The notes beneath the pieces are model-generated. The model ran no database searches. It had not been told where the DNA came from and worked only from the letters and a program-made list of their open reading frames with translations. Both the position numbers and the translations under genes were made by a program. Shown here in pieces: positions 1 through 8,255 of a stretch of 55,758 bases of DNA. The DNA comes from Bacillus sp. AFS098217 (lineage in GTDB: Bacteria; Bacillota; Bacilli; Bacillales; Bacillaceae_G), in the NCBI RefSeq assembly GCF_002551815.1, contig NZ_NVPR01000079.1, positions 1 through 55,758 on the forward strand. Direction: 5' to 3'. Numbering within the stretch: position 1 is the stretch's first letter; every line of letters begins with the position of its first letter.

Positions 1-56
1 CTTTAATGAGGGAGTTTGATTAAAACTCACTTAGAATTCTTTAATCGAAAAGGAAT

Positions 57-144
57 AAAACGTTGTCACTTTTTTTTGCAAACGGTATAACTTTCTTTAA
101 ACCGGTACATCTTTTTTATAAACAGTACGACTTTATTTCAAAGC
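57..144. repeat. Degenerate ~20-bp tandem units (array 1)
   Basis: About four imperfect units of 20-22 bp follow one another, each beginning with AAAC/AAACGG and containing a core like GGTACGACTTTxTTT (for example around 80, 101 and 122). Related units occur at 4797-4885 and, inverted, at 29745-29790. No open frame is present. The function is unknown. Confidence 0.5.
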
Positions 145-256
145 TACAGGAAGTTAAGTTAAACCTTACATATGACTATAACGAGTAGCAATTTAAATAT
201 CTCCTTCGTAATTACAATCTTACCATGCAGTTTTATATTGGTATGTCAACACGAAA

Positions 257-1090
257 CTAGACAATTTTTTTAAGGTGTTCCTGTCTGTACTGAACAGGAC
301 TCAAATAGCCCAGTGTTCCATGGATTCTAATATTGTTAAACCAGTTTACGTAGTCGTTTAATTCTAAGGTCAATTCTTCTAAACTTGCGAAATGACGATC
401 ACGAGCGAACTCTGTTTTAAAGATTTTGTAGGTTGCTTCCGCTACTGCATTATCGTATGGACAGCCTTTCGCACTTAATGACCGCTTGATTTTGAAGGTC
501 TCTAACGTGTCATGAATCAGCTTGTTTTTGAACTCATTTCCTCGATCTGTATGAAATAAGATAATCCGATTCAGGTTTGTTTTCACCGTTGCGAAAGCTT
601 GTGAAACAAGTTCGGCATCTTTCTTTTTGCCTACGCTATGTCCTATGATTTCTCGATTAAAGAGATCAACTAATAAACATACGTAATTCCACTTTTTGTT
701 CACACGGACGTATGTTAAATCACTTACGACTACAGCCAGCTCTTCTTTTTGGTTGAACTGACGATTGAATTTGTTTGAAATGTTTTCTTCGTTACAGCTA
801 ACTCTCTTCGGCTTAAATTGTGCAATTGTATAGTTAGATACTAAACCTTGGTTCTTCATGATTCGTCCAATACGGTGACGTGAAATCACATATCCTAACT
901 TTTTTAGTTCTACTTTTATCTTTCGTGTTCCGTAGTTCTGACGGCTCTCTCGGAAGATTTCTTTCACGAGTGGTGACAATTCATCTACTGTCTCTTGTGC
1001 TTGTTTGGCTCCATGATAATACGTTGCTCTTGATAATTGTAGGACATTGCACATTGCTGATATCGAGTATTTATGTAGGTTATTCTTCAC
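257..1090 (-). CDS. IS3-family transposase OrfB (DDE integrase)
   Basis: This is the catalytic subunit of an IS3/IS150-type transposase, about 277 residues. It has an N-terminal HTH_21-like region (NYGTRKIKVELKKLG) followed by an rve integrase core. The DDE triad is visible as SDLTYV (D), FHTDRGNEF (D) and the downstream AEATYKIFKTE (E). It starts with GTG at 1090, but its frame stays open upstream (codons AAA GTA AAA GTA before the GTG). Production as an OrfAB fusion by -1 frameshifting near the end of OrfA is therefore expected from the family. No stop codons or frameshifts disrupt it. Confidence 0.9.
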   Translation of the reverse strand: MKNNLHKYSISAMCNVLQLSRATYYHGAKQAQETVDELSPLVKEIFRESRQNYGTRKIKVELKKLGYVISRHRIGRIMKNQGLVSNYTIAQFKPKRVSCNEENISNKFNRQFNQKEELAVVVSDLTYVRVNKKWNYVCLLVDLFNREIIGHSVGKKKDAELVSQAFATVKTNLNRIILFHTDRGNEFKNKLIHDTLETFKIKRSLSAKGCPYDNAVAEATYKIFKTEFARDRHFASLEELTLELNDYVNWFNNIRIHGTLGYLSPVQYRQEHLKKIV

Positions 1091-1095
1091 TACTT

Positions 1096-1386
1096 TTACT
1101 TTCGTCCTAGTATCAGCGCTGCTTGCTTTAAAATATCATTTTCCATAAGAAGTTGTTGGTTTTGTTTTCTCAACGCTTCCAATTCTAGTTGTTCAGCGGT
1201 CTTATTATCTTTCTCTTTAAACGAGCCAGACGTATGATTTTGATTGATCCACCGATCCAATGATGATGGTGTTAATCCATATTCCCTAATGATGTCTTTC
1301 CTTGGTTTACCATTTTGGTACAGTTGAACCATTTGGTGCTTAAATTCCGCTGTAAAGGTTCTTCTTTCTCTTTTATTTTTCGTCAT
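1096..1386 (-). CDS. IS3-family transposase OrfA (HTH)
   Basis: This is the 96-residue DNA-binding subunit of the same IS. It has an HTH_Tnp_1 domain (RRTFTAEFKHQMVQLY, then PRKDIIREYGLTPSSLDRWI) and a C-terminal leucine-rich coiled coil (LELEALRKQNQQLLMENDIL). OrfB follows 5 bases after the stop codon in the -1 frame, the standard IS3 arrangement. A ribosome site (GAGGAG) lies upstream of the ATG at 1386. Confidence 0.9.
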   Translation of the reverse strand: MTKNKRERRTFTAEFKHQMVQLYQNGKPRKDIIREYGLTPSSLDRWINQNHTSGSFKEKDNKTAEQLELEALRKQNQQLLMENDILKQAALILGRK

Positions 1387-1455
1387 AGTAGATTCTCCTC
1401 AAATATATTAGTTGTAGTCTACTTGACCTTAATTTTTTTGTCTAGTTCAGTGTAG

Positions 1456-2073
1456 CCTATACACTATTTTCTTATGATAAGCAAGAAACATAAAAAAAGA
1501 CTCCTTTTTGTAGGGGCCTTTTTTCTATGTATGCCAATGCTCCAAAATAGTCTAAAGAGTTACTGCTCGAAAGCGTACCCACATTAAAAAAAGAGATGCA
1601 TTGGCATTATTATATTTCATATTGTATTTTATCGTCTAATAGTTTTCTAGATAGTTGATTATTCTTATTTTCAAGGTCCTCGATGCTTTACATCTGTGGA
1701 TACGCCTCCCGCTATGGGCTATGTCCTCCTCCAAAACCAGTTAACCCCTTCTATAATTCCTCTGTTTCATACTCTTTCGCGTATAGTATGTAGTCTTTTA
1801 TTTTTAACTAATTTATTCTGAAAAGACTACGGAAATAGTCTAATACTTTATTCTATAGTCTAAAACATTTTTTTAATAAAACAATAAAAGAAATTAATAA
1901 TCTATAAAACAAAAAAGTGAGATAAAATATTTGTTTTGGGGGTACTTCAAAATCTTAGCTTGATGGGCATGTATGGTGACCCCTAATAGCGCATTTCACC
2001 GTGCTTATTTTTGTCCATATCCCACTCTACCTTACCCTCAAAGTGAAATTGTGCCATTAAAAATGAAAAGTAA
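1456..2073. other. Gene-free stretch beside the IS
   Basis: About 600 bases with no credible gene. It holds a terminator-like hairpin (1493-1524). Near 1615-1695 the minus strand has a short open run (reading IEDLENKNNQLSRKLL) with no start; this might be a relic of a coiled-coil gene but is too short to assign. Confidence 0.4.
1493..1524. terminator. Terminator-like hairpin
   Basis: AAAAAAG-A-CTCC pairs with GGGG-C-CTTTTTT around an 8-base loop, giving a T run on either strand. It lies just outside the IS right end, with no obvious gene upstream on the plus strand. Confidence 0.4.
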
Positions 2074-2105
2074 ACAAAAAAAAGACCAATGCACCCATTG
2101 GTCTT
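2074..2105 (-). terminator. Terminator of the methyltransferase gene
   Basis: A perfect 10-bp stem (AAGACCAATG / CATTGGTCTT) with a 4-base loop is followed on the minus strand by seven T residues. It lies 12 bases past the stop of the 2117-3070 gene. Confidence 0.85.
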
Positions 2106-2116
2106 CCCTTACTTCC

Positions 2117-3070
2117 CTATTCACAAACAAGAATTTGCCGAGAAAAGTTTCCTTTTCTTGTTACACAGCGGTCTGTAATTTCAAATCCAATTTCTTCGAT
2201 CATGTGATCCATTGTTTCGCTTGTTACAACTACTACTTTTTTTGCAATACGGCGCGCATGTTTTAAAATCGAGAATTGATCTTCTGGTGTTGCGCACGTA
2301 AATAGATTGTACGGCATATCGATAATTGCTACATCGTAGTTTGTCTGAATGTCTTCGATAGGTCCTACCGTTACGTCTCCTTCAAAACCAAAATGCGCGA
2401 TGTTTTCTCTTGATCCGATTACGACAAGCGGGTTAATATCACGGCCAACGATGTCAATGCCCATAGAGAGTGCTTCTACCACTACCGTTCCAATACCACA
2501 GCATGGATCGATCGCTTTGACTCCATCAGGATTTGGCACAGCGATATTCGCAACAGCTCTCGCTACACGTGTGCTTAGTGACGTAGAATAGCTGCGTGGT
2601 TTTTTCACATGATGGAACCAAACAGCCTCGCTTTCCATATATGTTCCGAAGTACCAACGTCCACCAATGATTACAATGCCAAATACACGCTCTGGATGAT
2701 GCACATCGGCTTCACCTTCAATATGCATGCCGATATCTCGCTCAATAAGGCGGCGTTCTCCGTATTCTATTTTTTTCGATTTATCAAGATCATTAATTTT
2801 AACGAAGATGACTTTGAACGTGGATCCAGACAAATCAATCTGTTCGACCTGCTTCAAAATATCTGGCAGTTCATCTCCTTCATACATTACGTCAATCCGT
2901 TCTTTAATAAACGGGCTTCGGCTCGGATCAATTTTGATTGTGCTTTTCAATATATTAGAGTGCGATTCCGTTCCAAAAAGTGAGCGCATCTCCATATAAC
3001 ATAAAGAACGTTCCTCTTCGCGAAATGCATACGTATATATATACGCCGGTGTTTGGCTATGATTATCCAA
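2117..3070 (-). CDS. TRM11/UPF0020-like RNA methyltransferase
   Basis: A 317-residue SAM-dependent methyltransferase of the THUMP/TRM11-like group known in Bacillus. The C-terminal Rossmann domain shows the SAM-binding motif IDPCCGIGTVVVEAL with the acidic loop GRDINP. The catalytic motif appears as IIDMPYNLF, a variant of the N/D-P-P-Y motif of N-methyltransferases acting on nucleic acid bases. The N-terminal half (starting near YIYTYAFREEERSLC) is probably the RNA-binding part. The start is TTG at 3070 with AAAGGATGG upstream. It is a single gene with its own terminator. The target base is not evident; tRNA guanine N2-methylation is the family-based guess. Confidence 0.75.
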   Translation of the reverse strand: MDNHSQTPAYIYTYAFREEERSLCYMEMRSLFGTESHSNILKSTIKIDPSRSPFIKERIDVMYEGDELPDILKQVEQIDLSGSTFKVIFVKINDLDKSKKIEYGERRLIERDIGMHIEGEADVHHPERVFGIVIIGGRWYFGTYMESEAVWFHHVKKPRSYSTSLSTRVARAVANIAVPNPDGVKAIDPCCGIGTVVVEALSMGIDIVGRDINPLVVIGSRENIAHFGFEGDVTVGPIEDIQTNYDVAIIDMPYNLFTCATPEDQFSILKHARRIAKKVVVVTSETMDHMIEEIGFEITDRCVTRKGNFSRQILVCE

Positions 3071-3154
3071 TCTATTCCCATCCTTTATCGTATCAAATTG
3101 TTCTTTCTCTCAAATGATATCCGTATCATTGTGCAACGTAACGTTGCAAGCGGT

Positions 3155-3207
3155 AAAAAAGGACTAATAAGCCGAGGCAAAGTTGTCTCATTTTATTAGT
3201 CCTTTTT
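3155..3207 (-). terminator. Terminator of the GIY-YIG gene
   Basis: Arms AAAAAGGACTAATAA and TTATTAGTCCTTTTT pair around a 22-base loop that itself can fold. On the minus strand it ends in a T run, 13 bases past the 3220 stop codon. Confidence 0.8.
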
Positions 3208-3219
3208 ATGAGCTTTTAC

Positions 3220-3576
3220 TTATTTAAAGAACACTTTGTCTACATTATATTTCGACTTTTGTTTATTAGCGATATATGTTTCATAAATTTCTCTTTCCAT
3301 CGCGTTTTCTACAAGACAAACATCAATTTTGATTACTTCACCTCTATGGTCTTTGATTACTGATACAGTATCTTCAAAATGTTTTTTTATTCTTGGTCTT
3401 AACTTTCTTGCCTTACCAACAAACATTAGTTCATTCTTGTTGTTATAAAACATAAAGATTCCATCTTTATCTCTAGGAATTAAGTGAAAATCAGTAAACT
3501 CATACATATTACTTAGTTCCGGATCTTTCTGTTTCGTAATTATAATATCGGGTCTAGGCGCTTTAATTGTAATCAC
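3220..3576 (-). CDS. GIY-YIG domain protein
   Basis: A small (118-residue) protein with a GIY-YIG nuclease fold. GIFMFYNNKNELMFVGKAR matches the two characteristic strands (GIY-like then YVG-like), followed by RPRIKKHF as in UvrC-type nucleases. A glutamate near the end (ENAMEREIYETYIA) fits the catalytic glutamate region. The start codon is GTG at 3576 with AGAGGG about 13 bases upstream, a rather long spacing. The length matches stand-alone GIY-YIG proteins of Bacillus, whose substrate is generally unknown. Confidence 0.7.
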   Translation of the reverse strand: MITIKAPRPDIIITKQKDPELSNMYEFTDFHLIPRDKDGIFMFYNNKNELMFVGKARKLRPRIKKHFEDTVSVIKDHRGEVIKIDVCLVENAMEREIYETYIANKQKSKYNVDKVFFK

Positions 3577-3711
3577 GATTGCTCACGCCCTCTTTCTATA
3601 TAAAGTTAAATGATATCACAGGCTTCAAGTAAAATCTATTGTAGCTTCCCTCTTCATTGTTGGCATGTTATTTCAAACTAAAACTTATGTATCGATACAC
3701 TTGGCATGGGG

Positions 3712-3750
3712 CAGGAAAAGAATCTGACCGCTTCTATGGCCTGATGACAG
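3712..3750 (+). repeat. Dispersed repeat copy C (GACCGCTTCTATG family)
   Basis: It reads GCATGGGGCAGGAAAAG, then TCTGACCGCTTCTATGG, closely matching 41054-41100 (GCATGTGGTAGAAAGAGG, TCCTGACCGCTTCTATGC). A third copy is at 12919-12990. It is non-coding. Confidence 0.5.
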
Positions 3751-3960
3751 GGTTCTTGTCACTAACCGCAAAGTAATGGTTTATAAAGTATTACTTTGCG
3801 ACTCTTTATGGATGTAGATCGCAAGAACATGGTAATGGCTACTTGTTTTTGAACCAATTTTATTGTAATCATGGGTACCAAAAACGACCGTTTATGGGAC
3901 TTTACTTATTCCTACCCAAATAGAGAAAAATACTATTCAAATTCAGTTTCAAAACTCATT

Positions 3961-4012
3961 AACAAAAATAAAAGCTCCTAACATATTAGTCATATATAAT
4001 ATGTTAGGAGCT
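3961..4012 (-). terminator. Strong hairpin, probable minus-strand terminator
   Basis: A perfect 16-bp stem (AGCTCCTAACATATTA and its complement, 8-base loop) is followed on the minus strand by TTTATTTTTG. It is about 190 bases past the acetyltransferase stop and may serve that gene. Confidence 0.65.
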
Positions 4013-4120
4013 TGATATTTTAAGTGTTTTTTGGATTTAGGTCTTGATAACTGGTGTGTAGTAAGGCTCTTTAAAGTTGTTTAATTTCTATCCATTTAAA
4101 TCTGTTTGCACTCAAAAATC

Positions 4121-4150
4121 AATAATAAAGTTGTTTAATCCTTATTCGAC
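4121..4150 (+). repeat. 30-bp inverted repeat, left copy
   Basis: Begins AATAATAAAGTTGTTTAAT and ends TCGAC. It matches the reverse complement of 5216-5245 at 28 of 30 positions, oriented inward. A partial third copy (AAAGTTGTTTAAT) lies at 4073. Confidence 0.7.
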
Positions 4151-4198
4151 TAAAGCACCTAATAAATAGTTTAAATACATTTATTCACAAAAAGACTA

Positions 4199-4735
4199 TT
4201 ACAATTGCATATTTTTATAATCACTTTTAAGTATTGCCATTATAATTTCATCCGAGTACGCATCATTATAATATAAGGATTGGCGTAAGGTTCCTTCTTT
4301 TACAAACCCAACCTTTTCATACGCTCTAATTCCACGTAAATTATGACTAAACACTTCTAACTGTAAACGGTTTAATTTGAGTTGTTCAAAAACAAAACTT
4401 TGAACTATTTTAATCGCTTCAGTCCCGTATCCTTTTCCTGTTAATGAAATGGAAGCCATCGATATTCTGAATCCTGCTCTTTGATTATCCTCATCGATAT
4501 CAAGAATCGATAGCTCTCCAATCATTTCGTCAGTGCCTTTTAAACAAATAGCGAAATCATAGCGACTTGAATCATTATTTATATTATCTATATGTGTCTT
4601 AATTTGCTCCAATGAAAAATTAGGCTTGGTTCCAGTCATATAACGTATTTCTTCATCCATTGTGAATTCCAATATAATGGGTGCATCTAACTCACAAAGA
4701 AATCTTAAATAAATCCTCTCACTCTCTAATCTCAT
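4199..4735 (-). CDS. GNAT N-acetyltransferase (RimJ/RimL-like)
   Basis: A 178-residue acetyl-CoA-dependent acetyltransferase of the Acetyltransf_3 type. It begins with the typical LESERIYLRFL strand; the acetyl-CoA loop region is SLTGKGYGTEAIKIV and the C-terminal signature is NLRGIRAYEKVGFVKEGTLR. The family acetylates ribosomal protein N-termini, polyamines or antibiotics; the substrate cannot be told here. An AAAGGGGGG ribosome site precedes the ATG at 4735. It is a lone gene lying inside the 4121-5245 inverted-repeat pair. Confidence 0.85.
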   Translation of the reverse strand: MRLESERIYLRFLCELDAPIILEFTMDEEIRYMTGTKPNFSLEQIKTHIDNINNDSSRYDFAICLKGTDEMIGELSILDIDEDNQRAGFRISMASISLTGKGYGTEAIKIVQSFVFEQLKLNRLQLEVFSHNLRGIRAYEKVGFVKEGTLRQSLYYNDAYSDEIIMAILKSDYKNMQL

Positions 4736-5395
4736 TTTACCCCCCTTTAATCCCAGTAATAAGATTTATAAATATTCTTTTATTCTTAATGGAATAAAAG
4801 CTCTATTTCACTACATCTTTTTTATAACCAGTTAAACTTTCTTCGATTAAAGGTACGACTTTTTAAAGCAGTTCAATTTTGTGTTACAGCAACACGTAAG
4901 TATACAGCCCCTCCTTTAATCATATAAAAACCCCTCCAAATTGTTGTTTTATGTTTGTTTAAAATATATGAACCTTACTTCGATATTACATGAACCTTAT
5001 AATGCTATGATATACCTAAAACAAATAATAAAAGTTTTATACATAACAAAATGCACCACCAAATTTCTTGTTAATGCTATTAATAATTTGCTTTGAATAT
5101 ACATTTTCTCAATTTATGCTGTGTTATTATTGCTTTTCATTCTACATTTAAATGAACATGAATTTTGTATATATGTTCTAAGCAAAAAAAGCATTTTCAA
5201 CTAACCTGCACCGTAGTCCAATAAGAATTAAACAACTTTATTATTTTTTAAAGGATTTTATTGTAAGTTAAATAACCTTATACTCACTTTACACTTATGG
5301 GGGCACCCCACATTAATTAAAGATACCGATTCATACAATCTATAAAAATACTAAAAACGGCAATGTACGAACAGTCGTTCATACATTGCCGTTTT
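4736..5395. other. Gene-free stretch with repeats
   Basis: About 660 very AT-rich bases. It holds array-like units related to 57-144 (at about 4797-4885), the right copy of the 30-bp inverted repeat (5216-5245) and the terminator at 5353-5396. I see no coding frame that resembles a gene. Confidence 0.5.
5216..5245 (-). repeat. 30-bp inverted repeat, right copy
   Basis: Reverse complement of the 4121-4150 repeat with two mismatches in 30 bases. Together they bracket about 1.1 kb holding one acetyltransferase gene. Confidence 0.7.
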
Positions 5396-5396
5396 T
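5353..5396. terminator. Bidirectional terminator
   Basis: A 15-bp stem (AAAAACGGCAATGTA and its complement) whose loop contains a further GAAC/GTTC pairing. T runs follow on both strands. It overlaps the stop codon of the 5396 gene and closes the redox operon. Confidence 0.85.
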
Positions 5397-6082
5397 TATT
5401 TTTTCGGGAGCAATACAATACCTATACTAATCACAACAAAAATAAGTAACTGCTGCAGAGACAGACCAAATAATAACGGAACTTGCTCAATTATAAGTGA
5501 AATGAATATATGCGCAATCCCTTCTACAATTAGAAAATAACTCATGTATTTTCTAGTTCCTAATCTCTCATTTTTTATCCACAGCCATCCCATTATGCAG
5601 ATTGCTATCATAATTTCATACATATATATAGGATGATAGGAAAATTTCGAATCATACAGTTTCATTCCACACGGCATTGTTGTGTTCATGCCAACATGCT
5701 GATGGAATAGATAATAAAAAATAATAATGCTTCCGATTGCAAAAGGAAGTACATCTAGTAAAATCCAAAGTGAAAAATTAGCCTTTTTACTTTTCCATAT
5801 AGCATATCCGCTAGCAGTGAAACAGCCAATTATAATGTGATTTATATCTCCAACAGCCAATAATGCTTGCCAAGGTGCATGAACAGCCCACTCCGGATTT
5901 AAAAGTGCTGGTGCAAATTTCCATACTAACATAATAATAAAGAAGCCATTTGTTATCGTATCCATAATTCCCTCATATGGGATACATTGTTTCTTTAACT
6001 TCAATTTCACCAAAACCAATCCAATTAAAACTCCTAATACAGGGGAAATCGGCTGTACTCTCACCATCCATTCCATCATCAT
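5396..6082 (-). CDS. Lgt-like multi-pass membrane protein
   Basis: A 228-residue protein with about seven hydrophobic segments, resembling a shortened prolipoprotein diacylglyceryl transferase. It has HPIYMYEIM, like the HPxQLYE signature of Lgt, and a GDINHIIIG segment near the usual first-loop position. It is shorter than true Lgt and I cannot confirm the essential arginines, so lipoprotein-modifying activity is uncertain. It is the last gene of the ccdA operon, 14 bases after the thioredoxin gene, so a role in the redox or export function of that operon is inferred. Confidence 0.55.
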   Translation of the reverse strand: MMMEWMVRVQPISPVLGVLIGLVLVKLKLKKQCIPYEGIMDTITNGFFIIMLVWKFAPALLNPEWAVHAPWQALLAVGDINHIIIGCFTASGYAIWKSKKANFSLWILLDVLPFAIGSIIIFYYLFHQHVGMNTTMPCGMKLYDSKFSYHPIYMYEIMIAICIMGWLWIKNERLGTRKYMSYFLIVEGIAHIFISLIIEQVPLLFGLSLQQLLIFVVISIGIVLLPKK

Positions 6083-6096
6083 TATGATATCCCCTT

Positions 6097-6651
6097 TTAC
6101 TTCTCAATTAATTGTTTAAATTTCTGCTCTAATTGATCTGGAGGCAATACTCCACGCGCTTGATCTACAATAATCCCATCTTTATCAACAAAGAATGTTG
6201 TTGGCAGTGAAACAATTTTATAATCAAGTCCTGCCACTCCATCTATATCTAGCAAAACTGGAAACTTAAATCCAAAACGCTCTGCAAACGCCTCCGCTTC
6301 TTGCACTGGATCTCCAATCGTTGCATTCACCGCAAAAATTTCGATTTCTCCTTTATATTTCTCATAAAGACGTACTAAGTCTGGTGCTTCCATTTCACAT
6401 GGCTTACACCATGATGCCCAGAAGTTGATAATATACGGCTTTCCTTTTGCATCATTTAATGAATAAAGCTTTCCATCAAGTCCTTTTAGTGTGATTTTTG
6501 GAGCTTTAAATCCTGGCTGTGGTAATACTTCTTTCTCTTGCAGTGCTGCTTGTTTTGCTTTCCGTTCTTTTTCTTCTTGCTTAGAATTATAAAAGTTAAC
6601 TCCAGCCCAAATAAGCGCTCCAGCTAGTATAATTGCAATTAATTTTTTCAC
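6097..6651 (-). CDS. TlpA/ResA-like membrane-anchored thioredoxin
   Basis: A 184-residue thiol-disulfide oxidoreductase. An N-terminal membrane anchor (about residues 3-19, LIAIILAGALIWAGV) is followed by a charged linker and an extracytoplasmic thioredoxin fold. The active site is WASWCKPC, and the cis-proline region is SLPTTFFVDKDG. Such proteins reduce extracytoplasmic disulfides using electrons passed through CcdA. It sits between ccdA (18 bases upstream) and the Lgt-like gene, an obvious functional pair with CcdA. Closest relatives by architecture are ResA and StoA; which one it equals functionally cannot be decided. Confidence 0.85.
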   Translation of the reverse strand: MKKLIAIILAGALIWAGVNFYNSKQEEKERKAKQAALQEKEVLPQPGFKAPKITLKGLDGKLYSLNDAKGKPYIINFWASWCKPCEMEAPDLVRLYEKYKGEIEIFAVNATIGDPVQEAEAFAERFGFKFPVLLDIDGVAGLDYKIVSLPTTFFVDKDGIIVDQARGVLPPDQLEQKFKQLIEK

Positions 6652-6669
6652 TATTTTCCCTCCTATTTT

Positions 6670-7383
6670 TTAAAACCCTGTAAATCCATCAAATAATCTG
6701 ATGAAGAATGCAGTTATTTTAGTCATTTGATTCGTATAAAGTAAAACACCAGTCAAAATCATCATCCCTCCGCCAATTTTCATCATGACACCCGCATATA
6801 TCACAATCCATTTTACTTTCCCTATACAAAATGCCATGACAAAGAATGGAACTGCAAAACCAAGCGTATACGCTGTAATATAAAGAAGTGCCTCATCTGG
6901 ATTTGTCGCACCAAGCATTAACACCGCAGAGAATATCGGACCCACGCATGGTGTCCAGCCAGCTGCATATGTCATACCAACAAAAATAGAACGTATATAT
7001 CCAGTCGATCTACCCTTATAATGAATTTTCTTTTCTGACATAAGCCATTTCGGTTGAAATAGTCCTGTCATAAATAAACCCATGATGATAATAAAGATTC
7101 CACCAATTTGTTGAATCAGCCTTTGATTAGAGGTAAAGGTTACACCAATCCAACTTACAGATAAACCTAGTGCATAAAAAATAATGGAAAAACCGATTAT
7201 GAAAAACAACGTGTGCATCAGTGCTGACTTTTGCATCATACCACGGTTTTCTTTTAGATCTTGAATGGAAACACCTGTAATATACGATAAATAAGATGGG
7301 TATAGCGGAAACGAACATGGCGATACAAACGAAAGTATCCCTGCTCCTACCACAAGCCATATCGTTAAATCTGCTGCGTTCAT
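6670..7383 (-). CDS. ccdA: CcdA-like thiol-disulfide interchange protein
   Basis: An integral membrane protein of about 237 residues with six hydrophobic segments. It has the two family cysteine motifs SFVSPCSFPLYPSYLSY and GWTPCVGPIFSAVL; these cysteines carry reducing equivalents from cytoplasmic thioredoxin to extracytoplasmic partners. I chose the ATG at 7383 because AGGAGGAGG lies directly upstream; the in-frame start at 7404 would lie inside the operator. A palindrome (7400-7420) near-identical to the one before the BlaI gene sits 17 bases upstream, so repression by that regulator is likely. Confidence 0.85.
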   Translation of the reverse strand: MNAADLTIWLVVGAGILSFVSPCSFPLYPSYLSYITGVSIQDLKENRGMMQKSALMHTLFFIIGFSIIFYALGLSVSWIGVTFTSNQRLIQQIGGIFIIIMGLFMTGLFQPKWLMSEKKIHYKGRSTGYIRSIFVGMTYAAGWTPCVGPIFSAVLMLGATNPDEALLYITAYTLGFAVPFFVMAFCIGKVKWIVIYAGVMMKIGGGMMILTGVLLYTNQMTKITAFFIRLFDGFTGF

Positions 7384-7399
7384 TTTCCTCCTCCTACAT

Positions 7400-7420
7400 A
7401 ACACTACACGAGGTAGTGTT
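7400..7420. promoter_or_regulatory. Putative BlaI-type operator before ccdA
   Basis: AACACTAC-acgag-GTAGTGTT is an 8+5+8 perfect dyad. It shares ACACTAC-N5-GTAGTGT with the palindrome upstream of the BlaI-like gene (8683-8705). It lies between the M56 stop and the ccdA start. Confidence 0.75.
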
Positions 7421-7438
7421 AGATGTTAAAAAAAGAGG

Positions 7439-8254
7439 CTATATGCACTCTCCAATAATTAGTACAAACGAAATAAGAAATAGCCCCATAGTCACGTAAA
7501 CTGAATTTGTATGTAACGGTATGCTTAGCTTTATAGGTGATGGACTAACAATTTGCTCAATGCGCAAATTGATTGCCGTCTTCGCAAACGACGCTGTTAT
7601 AAACGGCGTAGATGCTGTTTTTATTTTAATTAATTTTAATAATGCACTACCTAACGCAAAAGATGATTTCATTTGATTCATCGCGTATTTATCTGCCAAT
7701 AACTCCTGATACATATGATAACGCTGTAACATCCCTTTCAATACTGGAACATACATCATCCCTTCTGCTAACACCGTAAAGAGAAACAATTTTAAAGGAT
7801 CGCGATTCTTTTGATGATATTCTTCATGCAATACAATCGCATCCATTTCTTCTTCTGAAAAAGATTGAAATACACCTTCTGAAAGAACGATTTTCGGATG
7901 AATAACCCCGATAGTAAACGCTGTAACTTCTAAAGATGGTAGCAAATACAGTTGTTTTTCTTTCCGAATAATCCCAACCAAGTTTCTCTGTAATTTCCGG
8001 CTATAGAAAAACTGTTTCCACACTCTTTTACATACAACCAATAAGGTGAATAACAACAATCCACCCATTATGATGCGAATGATCGATAATTCTCTCATGT
8101 GTTTTTGCAATTCAAAGAGACAAAACTGTGATAAAAAAAGTGTTTTATTTTCAAAGAGAAATGGATATGTAACGTAGTACACTAACATACCGAAAAAGAG
8201 AATACTAATGATGCATGCTAACAATACCATTTTTCGTATTTGCCACTTCATCAT
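7439..8254 (-). CDS. M56-family membrane metalloprotease (short BlaR1-like)
   Basis: A 271-residue protein with N-terminal membrane segments, the zinc-protease motif VLHEEYHQKN (HExxH) in the middle, and a final hydrophobic segment (MGLFLISFVLIIGECI). It matches the protease half of BlaR1/MecR1, which inactivates BlaI repressors, but lacks the extracellular penicillin-binding sensor domain (about 250 residues), ending right after the last membrane segment. It is separated from the BlaI gene stop by a single base and its ribosome site (GAGGAC) lies within that gene, so the two are coupled. The inducing signal is unknown; a redox or envelope cue is a guess from the neighbouring ccdA operon. Confidence 0.85.
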   Translation of the reverse strand: MMKWQIRKMVLLACIISILFFGMLVYYVTYPFLFENKTLFLSQFCLFELQKHMRELSIIRIIMGGLLLFTLLVVCKRVWKQFFYSRKLQRNLVGIIRKEKQLYLLPSLEVTAFTIGVIHPKIVLSEGVFQSFSEEEMDAIVLHEEYHQKNRDPLKLFLFTVLAEGMMYVPVLKGMLQRYHMYQELLADKYAMNQMKSSFALGSALLKLIKIKTASTPFITASFAKTAINLRIEQIVSPSPIKLSIPLHTNSVYVTMGLFLISFVLIIGECI

Positions 8255-8255
8255 A

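Larger units (their letters stand above)
247..1455 (-). mobile_element. IS3-family insertion sequence (IS150-like)
   Basis: A complete-looking element with two overlapping-frame transposase genes on the minus strand, flanked by imperfect terminal inverted repeats. The left end near 247-275 and the right end near 1425-1455 share the core ACACxxAACTAGACAA and then a T/A tract followed by TTAAGG. No convincing target duplication is visible next to the ends, so exact boundaries are uncertain by a few bases. Both reading frames are intact, so the element may still be active. Confidence 0.85.
3577..4198. other. Gene-free stretch with repeats and a hairpin
   Basis: About 620 bases without a credible gene. 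It contains a copy of a dispersed GACCGCTTCTATG repeat (3712-3750), a strong 16-bp hairpin (3973-4012), and two copies of an AAAGTTGTTTAAT unit (4073 and 4128), the second belonging to a 30-bp inverted repeat. Confidence 0.6.

Noticed and set aside
247-1455. Target-site duplication of the IS3 element
   Set aside because: Bases immediately outside the inverted repeats do not repeat each other clearly.
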